Positions 51,408 to 60,129 of a stretch of DNA of 64,000 bases are shown in pieces (within the stretch, counting starts at the first letter, position 1; each line of letters begins with the position of its first letter). Origin of the DNA: Bdellovibrio bacteriovorus (GTDB lineage: Bacteria; Bdellovibrionota; Bdellovibrionia; Bdellovibrionales; Bdellovibrionaceae); contig NZ_CP102930.1 of assembly GCF_025558485.1 (NCBI RefSeq), positions 620,001-684,000 of the forward strand, given 5' to 3'. Both the position numbers and the translations under genes were made by a program. The notes below the pieces were generated by a model. The model was given only the letters and a program-made list of their open reading frames with translations. It made no database searches and was not told where the DNA came from.

Positions 51408-52606
51408 CCGATCTTTATCACCGTAAAATGTCGTCTTCACCGGAAAGTTTTGCTCATTTTCTGAAATCCCAGGGGCCGGTCTTCTGGGCTGAAGCGGAAC
51501 AAATCTGGGTCCTCACAGATCATGAACTGGCCCAGGGGGTTCTGAAAAGCCCTGACTTCAGTGCCGATCGATCTTCGTTCTTTATGGCCAAGATATCAGG
51601 CTGCCCGTTTGCCAAAGTTTCCAACTTCTTCGGGGTAGTGAAAAAGATGATGGTCACCAGTGATCCCCCCCACCATACAGCGCGGCGCCGTTTGGGAAAT
51701 TCCGGGATCACCGATCATATTCTGGATCGCTTTCTGCCTCAGGTCGATGCGGTTGTTAATGAGCTGATCAATCAGCTACCTCGCACATTCAGTTTCGACT
51801 TTGTGGAAAAGGTGGCCCTGCCACTACCGAATATCGTTCTGGCGGATTTATTTTCTATTCCAACAGACAAACGCAAAGATTTCTATTTGTGGTCCAATCA
51901 TATGACCCAATTTTTTGGCGGAGCCTCTGACAATCTGGAACTGGATGCTTTCAATGCGGACTCCGGGGCTGCCCACTTGCGCGATTACTTCAAACAACTG
52001 ATGCAAGAGCGCCGGGAACAACCACAGGACGACTTCATCAGCCACTTGCTGCGCTCGCAAGGAAGTCTGGATGATGACGAGGTCGTGTCTCAGGCCGCAA
52101 TAATGTTGGTGGCTGGCACTGTCACAACGACCGATCAGATCTGCAACAATCTTCATACATTCTTGCAAAATAATATCTGGCGGGATCTGGTACAAAATCC
52201 GGGCCTCTTGGAAAAAGCCATCGAGGAGGCAACTCGCCTGGACCCGTCCGTGAACTTTATTTTCCGTATTGCAAAGAAGGATATGACCTTAAACGGGGCT
52301 TCTATCAAAGCTGGCCAGTTGGTGTTCGTCGCAAATCACGCAGTCAACCGGGACGACAATGTCTTTACCAAGCCTCATGAATTTGTTCTGAACCGCGATC
52401 GCAATCCCCATTTGTCTTACGGTGCTGGCATTCATTACTGTCTGGGGGCCCGACTGGGACGCATTCAGATGCAACGTCTGTTTACTCGCCTGCTACAAGA
52501 TTTCCCGGATCTTTCTTTGGACACCTCACAGGTCTCTTTGCGCAAACATCAAAGCCTGGCGTTTTCCGGTTTTGAAAACCTGCATCTGACCACGGAGTCT
52601 TTATGA
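51404..52606 (+). CDS. Cytochrome P450
   Basis: A soluble bacterial class I P450. The heme Cys is at about 346 in SYGAGIHYCLGARLGR, the I-helix oxygen motif is MLVAGTVTTTDQ, and the ExxR of helix K is in EEATRLDPS. The tyrosine three before the Cys region is slightly unusual. No ferredoxin or reductase gene is in the window, so electrons must come from elsewhere. It overlaps both neighbours by ATGA. In this setting it probably hydroxylates, epoxidises or couples the aromatic isonitrile. Confidence 0.93.
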   Translation: MTDLYHRKMSSSPESFAHFLKSQGPVFWAEAEQIWVLTDHELAQGVLKSPDFSADRSSFFMAKISGCPFAKVSNFFGVVKKMMVTSDPPHHTARRRLGNSGITDHILDRFLPQVDAVVNELINQLPRTFSFDFVEKVALPLPNIVLADLFSIPTDKRKDFYLWSNHMTQFFGGASDNLELDAFNADSGAAHLRDYFKQLMQERREQPQDDFISHLLRSQGSLDDDEVVSQAAIMLVAGTVTTTDQICNNLHTFLQNNIWRDLVQNPGLLEKAIEEATRLDPSVNFIFRIAKKDMTLNGASIKAGQLVFVANHAVNRDDNVFTKPHEFVLNRDRNPHLSYGAGIHYCLGARLGRIQMQRLFTRLLQDFPDLSLDTSQVSLRKHQSLAFSGFENLHLTTESL

Positions 52607-53772
52607 AAATAGTTTTCTGCCTTCTTTCTGATCAGGGGCATATCAATCCTTATATCGGGCCAGCACAAGCCCTGCTGGACCGCGGTCATGATGTGACGGT
52701 GATCTCTGCCGGAAATCTGGAAGGACAAATGAAAAAAGCAGGCATCCCCTTCTGTGGGAAGCTGGTTCAAGCAGATCAAGGCAGTCCCCGCGGACGTTCC
52801 TTGGTGGAGATGATTGAAAACCGCGCCCTGCATCGCTCTATCATTCAAACCTTCTTTTTAAAGGGCATCAAAGAACAGGTTCCTCTTGTACAAAAATGGC
52901 TTAAAGTGCACCAACCTGATGTTGTGGTCGCAGATCCGATGAACTATGCGGCAATCATTGCGGCTCACAATCTAAAACTTCCCTGGGTTTCAATGTCCAG
53001 CTCCTTGACCTCGGTGATTCCAGACGACTTGCAAAGTGATGTTCTGGATATAGTGCGCAGCCTTGACCACGACCGCCAGCAACTGTTTCAGTCATTAGGC
53101 GCTGAAAGTCTGCGCTTTCGCGCCGTGGACTGCCTGTCCCCGTGGTTGAATATCACCTTTGCCACAAAGTCCTTTATCAAATCGCCGCCGGCAGGAGTGC
53201 AGCTTGTCGGTCCGTCGGTCCCCCTTCGTGATCGGGGTGATTCTGCCGGAACCTACAGCCCGGTCGATGGACTCACAACCATTTACGTGTCTTTTGGAAG
53301 TCAGGTATTTTATTATCCTGAACTTTTCAAAAAAATTACCGCCGCTGTCCAAGACCTGCCAGTTCATTTGGAAATATCCATTGGTGATTTGATTGACGAG
53401 CCGGGCTGGAAAAACACATCCCAGTGTCGCTTTTATCGTTATGCCCCTCAGTTGGATATTCTGCCCCAGGCTTCTTTATTTATCACACATGGCGGAGCCA
53501 ACTCGATCATGGAAGGTCTGCGCGCTGGAACTCCCCTGCTGGTCTTCCCAATCTGCAACGATCAAGCCCATCAAGCTTATTTTGTCGAGAAAAGCGGAAC
53601 AGGCCAGTCTATCAACCTGCGAACAGCCATGATCCCAGAAATTCGTAAAGCGATTATCGACATGCTCGAAAATCATGAACTCCACCAACAAGTGAAGGCA
53701 GTGGCTCAGGACTATCAACAAAACGGTTCTATAAAAGCAGCGCAGTTGATTGAAGAAACAATGGCAATATAA
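52603..53772 (+). CDS. GT1 family glycosyltransferase (UGT/MGT type)
   Basis: The N-terminal domain starts with FCLLSDQGHINPYIGPAQAL and the acceptor region follows. The C-terminal nucleotide-sugar domain has YVSFGSQ and the conserved THGGANSIMEGLRAGTPLLVFP, then NDQAHQAYFVEKSGTG. The fold is that of macrolide and sterol glucosyltransferases, so a UDP- or dTDP-sugar is added to a small molecule. In rhabduscin synthesis a glycosyltransferase also follows isnA and isnB. A strong hairpin ends the operon. Confidence 0.92.
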   Translation: MKIVFCLLSDQGHINPYIGPAQALLDRGHDVTVISAGNLEGQMKKAGIPFCGKLVQADQGSPRGRSLVEMIENRALHRSIIQTFFLKGIKEQVPLVQKWLKVHQPDVVVADPMNYAAIIAAHNLKLPWVSMSSSLTSVIPDDLQSDVLDIVRSLDHDRQQLFQSLGAESLRFRAVDCLSPWLNITFATKSFIKSPPAGVQLVGPSVPLRDRGDSAGTYSPVDGLTTIYVSFGSQVFYYPELFKKITAAVQDLPVHLEISIGDLIDEPGWKNTSQCRFYRYAPQLDILPQASLFITHGGANSIMEGLRAGTPLLVFPICNDQAHQAYFVEKSGTGQSINLRTAMIPEIRKAIIDMLENHELHQQVKAVAQDYQQNGSIKAAQLIEETMAI

Positions 53773-53776
53773 AAAA

Positions 53777-53829
53777 GCCCCCTCTCAATGTGTCCATTTG
53801 CAGGACAGGCAAAAAGAGGGGGCCTTTTG
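53777..53829. terminator. Terminator at the end of the isonitrile operon
   Basis: GCCCCCTCT and AGAGGGGGC form the outer stem and GTCC/GGAC an inner one around ATTTGCA, with T residues after. A-rich sequence on the left lets it act on the minus-strand gene too. Confidence 0.8.
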
Positions 53830-53841
53830 CAATTTCTATAA

Positions 53842-54639
53842 TTATTGTTCGTCTTCCGCTTTTTGGTTTACGAACCAATTCGCAAAGCCATCCAAAGATT
53901 CAACGATCTTAGCCAGACTATCATAGGTTTCACGATCATCACTAAGAAGTTTTTCGATCAGCTCTTTCATTCCGGTCTGCTCGGAAGCAAAACCTTTATA
54001 GGCCGGATTGATGACCACTTGAATATTTCCGCGGGCACCCGCAGTTGAAATATGCAAGGCCGCCTGAATAGAGCGCACTTCAACATCCTCCGCCTTCAAA
54101 TCAGCTGGCAGTTTGGTCATATCAATTGTCGCATTCATGCGCATGCTGACGGACTTCAAATGACCCTGCTGATCTTTCTGAACGTCTTCCATGACAATAT
54201 CCAAAACAGCGGCTTCGCCGTATTTCTTGATATAATCAGCCGCCAATTCCTGCGCGACCTTGTCCAGTTCCTCGCCGAACTGATCCAGCGTTTCCTGTCC
54301 GAAAGCTTTTTTCAGATCCGTCTGCATCACCAGATCCGCCGTGGCTGTGGGAGCACTGCCATCGCCGTACTGGTATTTCGCATTTTCGATAGTCAGCGCC
54401 AGCTCATTTTCCGGACCTTTCTTTTTGATGGCGACCTTGACGCCGAAATCCAGGGCTCGCACGTCATTCACCAAAAGATCGGTAAACTGAATATCCATTG
54501 CTGTGGTTTGATTATTGTAAGGGGCCACTATGGCAGAGACTCTTTTATTTACCTCTTCTTTAGAAATAAGCCCGGCGGCAACCGCCAGAGAAGATCCCAC
54601 CAATAAGAAAGACAAAGTTTTTTGAATCAATGGTTTCAC
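53842..54639 (-). CDS. Exported protein of unknown function
   Basis: A GTG start with AAGGAG eight bases upstream gives a signal peptide ending near residue 22 (VAAG region). The mature part, about 240 residues, has no Cys and a regular alternation of beta strands and charged helices, with an acidic tail (QKAEDEQ). The pattern is a little like the YdgA/DUF945 group of periplasmic proteins but not enough to name it. Confidence 0.75.
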   Translation of the reverse strand: MKPLIQKTLSFLLVGSSLAVAAGLISKEEVNKRVSAIVAPYNNQTTAMDIQFTDLLVNDVRALDFGVKVAIKKKGPENELALTIENAKYQYGDGSAPTATADLVMQTDLKKAFGQETLDQFGEELDKVAQELAADYIKKYGEAAVLDIVMEDVQKDQQGHLKSVSMRMNATIDMTKLPADLKAEDVEVRSIQAALHISTAGARGNIQVVINPAYKGFASEQTGMKELIEKLLSDDRETYDSLAKIVESLDGFANWFVNQKAEDEQ

Positions 54640-54749
54640 TGAAATATCTCCTTGTTTGGAGACCAGTTTTAAAGAAGACCCCGCTTGGGGTCAAAGATAC
54701 AAGAATTAAATAAATTCAATCCAACTACCAGGGCACGATCTTCCTTACA

Positions 54750-54777
54750 AAAAAGAAAAAACCCCGCTATTGCGAGG
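54750..54777 (-). terminator. Terminator overlapping the stop of the lipoprotein gene
   Basis: On the minus strand CCTCGC pairs with GCGGGG around AATA, followed by TTTTTTC. The TAG stop codon of the gene lies in the loop, so translation ends inside the hairpin. Confidence 0.82.
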
Positions 54778-55318
54778 CTCTTTGTTTCTGTGAAGTCAGT
54801 TCCATCTGGCAGACTTTAACTTTGGTTTCGTATTCATCCTGACGCTTTTCCAGGGTTGATTTATACCCACGGAAACGGTTCATGCGATCTTTCAGGAACT
54901 CTTCAGAAACACCCACGATACGTTTTTTATCTTCAACACCGATAGACGAAAAATCGTCATCCGGAGTCACATACTCGCGGGATTCCGTCCAGCGCACCTT
55001 GCCGTCACCGCCATTTTTTACATCGCCCAGCTGCACCCGGCAATCACGCAAAACTCCATACAGGCCACGGTTGTCCAAATAACGAGGACCGCCAAACACA
55101 TTGGCTTCCAAATTGTAAACATCCAGTTCCAAACGACGCAGTTCTTCGTTCATTGCCACTTTGCGCTGATAAACCATATCTCCGTCTTTAACGCCGACAA
55201 CAGAATCTCCACGCACGGGAGCCGACATATCCACCTTCGTATCAACATCCTTGGCTTTGTGTTGAGAAGCACATCCTGCCAAAACCAAAGCAACAAGAGC
55301 AAAAACTATAGAACGCAT
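54767..55318 (-). CDS. Lipoprotein of unknown function
   Basis: A lipoprotein signal has lipobox LAGC (Cys about 16) followed by ASQ. The mature 165 residues are charged and probably helical (MNEELRRLELDVYNLEANVF, later RFRGYKSTLEKRQDEYETKV) with two further Cys (RDCRVQ and KVCQMEL). GGAGGAAAT precedes the ATG. Sorting to the outer membrane is likely, since no Asp follows the Cys. No family is recognised. Confidence 0.78.
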   Translation of the reverse strand: MRSIVFALVALVLAGCASQHKAKDVDTKVDMSAPVRGDSVVGVKDGDMVYQRKVAMNEELRRLELDVYNLEANVFGGPRYLDNRGLYGVLRDCRVQLGDVKNGGDGKVRWTESREYVTPDDDFSSIGVEDKKRIVGVSEEFLKDRMNRFRGYKSTLEKRQDEYETKVKVCQMELTSQKQRASQ

Positions 55319-55480
55319 ATTTCCTCCATATGAGTTTGAAAAGCTTAAAATTCTCTCTTAAGAACGTCAAATTTTTGCTCTTAATGCAGGACTGCAAGAT
55401 ACTGTTTGACGGGCATGTTTCTTAATCAGAAACGGTATTTTAAGTTATTATCCATCCTGCAATGAGCTATCACTTGAAGA

Positions 55481-56350
55481 ATGGAAATTCGCATAGGCAC
55501 ATCCGGATGGGTTTATCCTCCGTGGCGAAAAACGTTTTATCCTGAAGACCTTCCACAAAAGAAGGAGCTCTTTCATGCCAGCCGGTGTTTAACGTCCATT
55601 GAGATCAATGGCTCTTTTTATTCCTATCAAAAGCCGTCCACTTACCAGCACTGGTACAATGAAACTCCTGCGAACTTTATTTTTTCTGTGAAAGGCCCGC
55701 AGTATATCACGCATATCAACCGTCTTAAGGACGTTGAAGAACCTTTGTTTAACTTTTTAGCCTCTGGGGTTTTACTTTTAAAAGAAAAACTGGGCTGTAT
55801 TCTTTGGCAGTTGCCTCCCAGTTTTGTCTTCAATGAAGACAAACTTCCACGACTGGAAACCTTTTTCAGCCTGTTGCCAAAAACAGTCAGCGAAGCCGCA
55901 AGTCTGGCCAAAAATTCCCGGCGTTTTACCCCCACTTACCCGAACGATATTATTCACTCAGCCCAACCCTTGCGCCATGCTTTGGAGGTTCGTCATCACA
56001 GCTTTGAAAATCCGGCTTTCATTGATCTTTTACGCAAATATCAGGTGGCCTTGGTGTTTGCCGATACTGCGGGCAAATGGCCCTATATGGAGGACATCAC
56101 CAGCGATTTCATCTATCTGCGTCTGCATGGCGATGAAACATTCTATGACAACGGCTATGATAGAAATGCTTTGAAGTTCTGGGCACAAAGACTGCAAGAC
56201 TGGTCCCATCACAAAATACCCAGCCATGCACAGAATTTAACTGACCCCAAAGAAGTCCCTGACCTTAAAACAGCCTTTATTTATTTCGATAATGATCTAA
56301 AAATCAAAGCCCCTCTGGATGCCCAGCAGCTACAAAAGCTCACTCTTTAA
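55481..56350 (+). CDS. DUF72 family protein
   Basis: The opening IRIGTSGWVYPPWRKTFYP and the later FIYLRLHGDETFYDNGYD are the hallmarks of DUF72 (YecE family), a TIM-barrel fold whose function is unknown. NFIFSVKGPQYITH and LEVRHHSFENPAF are further family blocks. Length (289) is somewhat longer than the usual 240-280. It overlaps the convergent pterin dehydratase gene by four bases. Confidence 0.9.
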   Translation: MEIRIGTSGWVYPPWRKTFYPEDLPQKKELFHASRCLTSIEINGSFYSYQKPSTYQHWYNETPANFIFSVKGPQYITHINRLKDVEEPLFNFLASGVLLLKEKLGCILWQLPPSFVFNEDKLPRLETFFSLLPKTVSEAASLAKNSRRFTPTYPNDIIHSAQPLRHALEVRHHSFENPAFIDLLRKYQVALVFADTAGKWPYMEDITSDFIYLRLHGDETFYDNGYDRNALKFWAQRLQDWSHHKIPSHAQNLTDPKEVPDLKTAFIYFDNDLKIKAPLDAQQLQKLTL

Positions 56351-56709
56351 TGAGACACCGGCGCATACTGATTAGAGGCAACCGCATCCACTTTGGCGGC
56401 ACAGATAAAGTCATTTTCGGAAAGCCCGCCGAACCCCTCATTGACTGAATGAGTATTGAACTTCACCAGACAGCGATTATAGGAAACTTCCAGTTCCGGA
56501 TGATGATCTTCCGTGTGGGCCACATAGGCGATGGCATTTACAAAAGCCATCGTTTGATAGTAGTTGGTGAAATGGAAGGTCTTGGCGATATGCGGACCCA
56601 TTAAAACCCAGCCATCTAAAATAGTCAGGTACTGATCAATTTCTTCTGGCGCCAAAGCCTGGTCAACAGGATGGCTGCGCTTTCTAAGCAAATCGGTTTG
56701 ACTGATCAT
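56347..56709 (-). CDS. Pterin-4a-carbinolamine dehydratase
   Basis: The enzyme restores the pterin cofactor after aromatic amino acid hydroxylation and can double as a dimerisation factor. The signature HTEDHHPELEVSYNRCLVKF with the catalytic His residues is complete, followed by NTHSVNEGFGGLSENDFICA. No phenylalanine hydroxylase gene is in the window. GGAAAGGGG lies upstream of the ATG. Confidence 0.93.
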   Translation of the reverse strand: MISQTDLLRKRSHPVDQALAPEEIDQYLTILDGWVLMGPHIAKTFHFTNYYQTMAFVNAIAYVAHTEDHHPELEVSYNRCLVKFNTHSVNEGFGGLSENDFICAAKVDAVASNQYAPVSH

Positions 56710-56769
56710 GGTGGGGGCCCCTTTCCAAGAACCCCCATTGTCCCTCAGTCCGCGAGGGCTCTCAATTTG

Positions 56770-58833
56770 TTATTTCTCATGTGCCACCTGAACTTCGCGG
56801 CGGTCAAATCTTGCGAATAGACTGTAAACGCAAGGAACCACATACAAAGTCAGGAATGTGGAAACCAAAACACCCCCGATAACGGCAATCGCCATCGGCT
56901 GACGCGCTTCCGCTCCGGGCCCCAGACTCATGGCAGCTGGCACAGCTCCAGCGATGGTCGCAAAGGATGTCATCAGAATCGGGCGCAAACGCGTCGGGCA
57001 TGCCTCAAGCAAAGCCTGATGAACATGTACCTTTTCCGCATCCCGACGCTGATTGGTGAAGTCCACCAGCAAAATCGAATTCTTCTTCACAATACCCATC
57101 AGCAAAATCAAGCCGATCATACTGAAGATATTCAAGGACTGCCCGCCAATCCACAGCGCCAAGAACGCTCCGGAGAAACTAAATGGCAACGCCATAAACA
57201 CCGTCACCGGGTCGATAAAGCTGTTAAACTGCGATGCCAGAATCATGTAAGCCACGACAAATCCCAGTACCAGAGCAAACAACAAGCTGATAAAGCTCTG
57301 CTGGAATTCCTCGGCAGAACCGCTCAGGACCACTTTGTATTCTGCGGGCAGAATCTTTCGCGCCACTTCCTGTGCTTTTTCCATGGATTGCTGCTGGCTT
57401 AGTCCCTGCCCCATGTTACCGTAGATGATAATCGAACGCTGACGGTTTTTACGGGAAATACTAGAAGCCACAGAGGCCTCTTTAATATCCACGACCGAGG
57501 CAATCGGCACCAGTTCCCCACGGTTATTACGCACCTTCAATTCACGAATACGTTCCTGAGGATTTTTGCCGTTTTCTTTCATTTTCACGCGGATGTCATA
57601 GCGGTGGCCGCCTTTTTCGTAGCTTCCCACAACCACACCACCCATCATGGCATTTAAGACTTCGCCGATGGCAATAACACTAACACCGCGATCCGCCGCC
57701 TTCTGACGGTTTGGAATAATCTGCACTTCCGGCGCACCCGCCTGATAATCAGAGCTGACATCTGTCATGACTTTGCTGGTTTTTAGCTCTTCCACAATTT
57801 GTTCAGAAAACTCACCCAGTTTCGCCCAGTCAGGTCCCTGAATACTGAACTCCACGGGGAAGCCCTTTCCGCCCCCGCCGCCAAAGCCCTGGGTTGACGG
57901 GTCCTGTACCTGCGGCTTGGATTCCGGAATGGTCTTATTCAGATAGTCACGCACCACTTCGATGAATTCCTGCTGACTTAGTTCATGCCCTTTTTCAGCC
58001 GACTTGCCACGCTGGCCTTTGGGCTTCAAATCCACAAACACGATCGCATTATTTGCCTCACCACCAGTGAACCCCCCGGCAGCCACGAAGGTGGAATTCA
58101 CCTCTGAACGGCTTAACAGGAAATCCTCGATCACTTTCACCTTTTCATCAGTAAATGAAATAGCGGACTTCGGGGGATTGCTGATCTGAACCATCAGGGA
58201 ACTTTGATCCTGTGAGGGCTGGAATTCCCCTTTAAGAAAGGCCACCGAACCAAAGCTGAAGATAAAGAACACCAAGGAGGCCCCGATCACCTTCCAGCGG
58301 TGATTCAAAGAAACTTCCAGGGTTTTAGTGTAAGCGCCGTGCAGACGATCAAACAGGGATTCAAAAGCACGCCCCAAGCGCGTGGTTCTTTCTCCAGATT
58401 CCACAAACTGTGACGCACGCATCGGTGTCAGCGTCAAAGCTTCCAGTAATGAGATCATCACCGCCGCACTCATGGTCACACCAAACTGGAACAGGAAGCG
58501 ACCGATCAGACCTTCCATAAAGGCAATTGGAAGGAAAATCGCCACCAATGAAACCGAGGCTGCCATTGCCGCAAAAGTAATTTCACGCGCACCAATCAAA
58601 GCGGCTTCGCGCTTGCTTTTACCCATTTCCAAATGGCGGATGATATTTTCCAAAACCATGATGGCATCATCCACGACAATCCCGATGGCAAGACTGAGTC
58701 CCATCAGCGTAAAGATGTTCAAGGTGAAGCCTGCGAAATACAGAATAATGAAGCTTCCCAGAACCGAGGTCGGAATGGCCAAAAGCACGTTGACGGTTGA
58801 AGACCACGAGCCCAGAAACAGCCAACAAAGCAC
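56770..58833 (-). CDS. RND efflux transporter, N-terminal third missing
   Basis: The frame matches an AcrB-type inner-membrane pump from about residue 345 onward. It has the VDDAIMVLEN segment of TM4 with the proton-relay aspartates, then the second large periplasmic loop and the C-terminal membrane half (MGIVKKNSILLVDFTNQRR). About 340 residues (TM1 and the first periplasmic loop) are absent. The 5' end meets unrelated DNA at 58834, and a stop codon lies just upstream in frame, so the gene is broken. GTG at 58833 has no ribosome site. Confidence 0.88.
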   Translation of the reverse strand: MLCWLFLGSWSSTVNVLLAIPTSVLGSFIILYFAGFTLNIFTLMGLSLAIGIVVDDAIMVLENIIRHLEMGKSKREAALIGAREITFAAMAASVSLVAIFLPIAFMEGLIGRFLFQFGVTMSAAVMISLLEALTLTPMRASQFVESGERTTRLGRAFESLFDRLHGAYTKTLEVSLNHRWKVIGASLVFFIFSFGSVAFLKGEFQPSQDQSSLMVQISNPPKSAISFTDEKVKVIEDFLLSRSEVNSTFVAAGGFTGGEANNAIVFVDLKPKGQRGKSAEKGHELSQQEFIEVVRDYLNKTIPESKPQVQDPSTQGFGGGGGKGFPVEFSIQGPDWAKLGEFSEQIVEELKTSKVMTDVSSDYQAGAPEVQIIPNRQKAADRGVSVIAIGEVLNAMMGGVVVGSYEKGGHRYDIRVKMKENGKNPQERIRELKVRNNRGELVPIASVVDIKEASVASSISRKNRQRSIIIYGNMGQGLSQQQSMEKAQEVARKILPAEYKVVLSGSAEEFQQSFISLLFALVLGFVVAYMILASQFNSFIDPVTVFMALPFSFSGAFLALWIGGQSLNIFSMIGLILLMGIVKKNSILLVDFTNQRRDAEKVHVHQALLEACPTRLRPILMTSFATIAGAVPAAMSLGPGAEARQPMAIAVIGGVLVSTFLTLYVVPCVYSLFARFDRREVQVAHEK

Positions 58834-58945
58834 TAATCTTTAAGAATCAAAAAACAAAAAGCTCTTCGCAACAAACGAAGAGCTTTTTTAACGCGATTCC
58901 TAAATACACCTTGCCAGATTTAATGCGTGGTGGTGAGATATTCCT
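58834..58945. other. 112-bp junction between two 5'-truncated genes
   Basis: This stretch links the broken 5' ends of the RND and porin genes, which point away from each other. It has no promoter that I can see and contains a strong terminator, which would be out of place between divergent genes. It appears to be a piece of DNA from the 3' end of another gene, so at least two joins have happened. Confidence 0.7.
58856..58888. terminator. Orphan bidirectional terminator in the junction
   Basis: AAAAAGCTCTTCG and CGAAGAGCTTTTT form a perfect 13-base stem around CAACAAA. It is not downstream of any complete gene in this window. Confidence 0.88.
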
Positions 58946-59926
58946 ATGAGCGACTACAGAGACTCTGCATTGAAGGACTTTACAAAGTTCTACTTCAAAA
59001 CAGGCCGCCTGGACTATCAAGGCAAGGCGACGGACGATTTGTCCTTCCGCGTGCGCTTGGCTTTCAACAAGGATGCCACCACAGGTGTTGATAGCACACA
59101 AACGGCTGTTGAGTACGCTTTCCTGACTCACAAAATGTCTGACATGTTCTCTTTGAGCGTGGGTAAAGTGAATTCCGATATCGGTGGTTTCGAAGGTGCA
59201 ACCAGCGGTGCGGATCTTTATCTGACTTCTCAGTTCTACACTTTGAAAGGACCTAACGGAGACCTTGCGACTCGTGCGGCAACGGCGGCGGGCACTGGCC
59301 ACAACATCGGCACCACCGATCTTCTTTATATGACTGGTGTTAAAGGGACTTTCACCTTTGCTGATCAAAACATCACCTTGCTGGCAACAGATGAAGCCAC
59401 TCCGGTACGTGCCTCTGGGGTAGCTGCCGAACAAAACTCCAGCCTGATGGGCGCGATCTGGAGAGGCGCCTTCATGGACAAAGCCTTCATGACCAACCTT
59501 TCCTACCACACCATGAACGGCCCGGCAGATGGTGACAAACACCAATTGATGGCAGCAGGTGTGATGTGGAACGCCAATCCTTGGATGTTCTCTGCGGACT
59601 ACCTGATGTCTGAGTTCAAAGAAGACGCTTCCGGCGACAAAGACACTGTCACTTCCATCGTGGCGAAATTTGCATACTCCGGTTGGGAAAAATGGACACC
59701 TCGTCTTGAGTTCCAGACTTCCGAAGAAAAAATCGAAATCGGTGGCACAGCAACCAACAAGTTCATCGGTTATGGCGCGGTTCTTGAGTACAAACCATAC
59801 ACAGACACAAACTTCCGTTACCACCTGGCCTACAACAACGTGAAAGAAGAGCCTGAAACTGGCGACGACATCACCAGCCAGGAAATCGTTCTGGGCGCTC
59901 GTTTGATGGCAGATTTCTTGAAGTAA
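58946..59926 (+). CDS. Outer-membrane porin, N-terminus missing
   Basis: The protein is a series of amphipathic beta strands with aromatic girdles (FTKFYFKTGRLDYQGKA, DLSFRVRLAFNKD, YAFLTHKMSDMFSLSVGKV) and ends in LGARLMADFLK, as in a 16-strand-like porin. There is no signal peptide: the frame opens mid-barrel, perhaps 50-60 residues in, and a stop lies four codons upstream. The ATG has only a weak Shine-Dalgarno sequence. It would not be exported as it stands. A terminator follows its stop. Confidence 0.82.
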   Translation: MSDYRDSALKDFTKFYFKTGRLDYQGKATDDLSFRVRLAFNKDATTGVDSTQTAVEYAFLTHKMSDMFSLSVGKVNSDIGGFEGATSGADLYLTSQFYTLKGPNGDLATRAATAAGTGHNIGTTDLLYMTGVKGTFTFADQNITLLATDEATPVRASGVAAEQNSSLMGAIWRGAFMDKAFMTNLSYHTMNGPADGDKHQLMAAGVMWNANPWMFSADYLMSEFKEDASGDKDTVTSIVAKFAYSGWEKWTPRLEFQTSEEKIEIGGTATNKFIGYGAVLEYKPYTDTNFRYHLAYNNVKEEPETGDDITSQEIVLGARLMADFLK

Positions 59927-59955
59927 GATACAGTCACAACTAGGACTTAGATCGA

Positions 59956-59982
59956 GGGAGGCTTCCGAGCCTCCCTTTTTTT
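59956..59982 (+). terminator. Intrinsic terminator of the porin gene
   Basis: GGGAGGCT and AGCCTCCC pair around a short loop, followed by seven T residues, 30 bases after the stop. Confidence 0.92.
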
Positions 59983-60129
59983 CGCACCGCACCCCACCGC
60001 AAAAGCCCTGAAGGGCACTTTGACCCAGTTCCTCCATTTGGCCCTATCCCAAAAAGCTTGAATTTGTTAGCCTCTAAGGGTTAAAAACGTAAGCATTTCA
60101 TGTCCTTAAACCTGCAGAGGTCTTTACAA

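Noticed and set aside
58847-60037. 396-codon minus-strand open frame covering the porin gene and the junction
   Set aside because: The plus strand has clear porin strands and a terminator; the minus product is Cys/Phe/Val-rich without a domain. It also reads through a perfect terminator stem.
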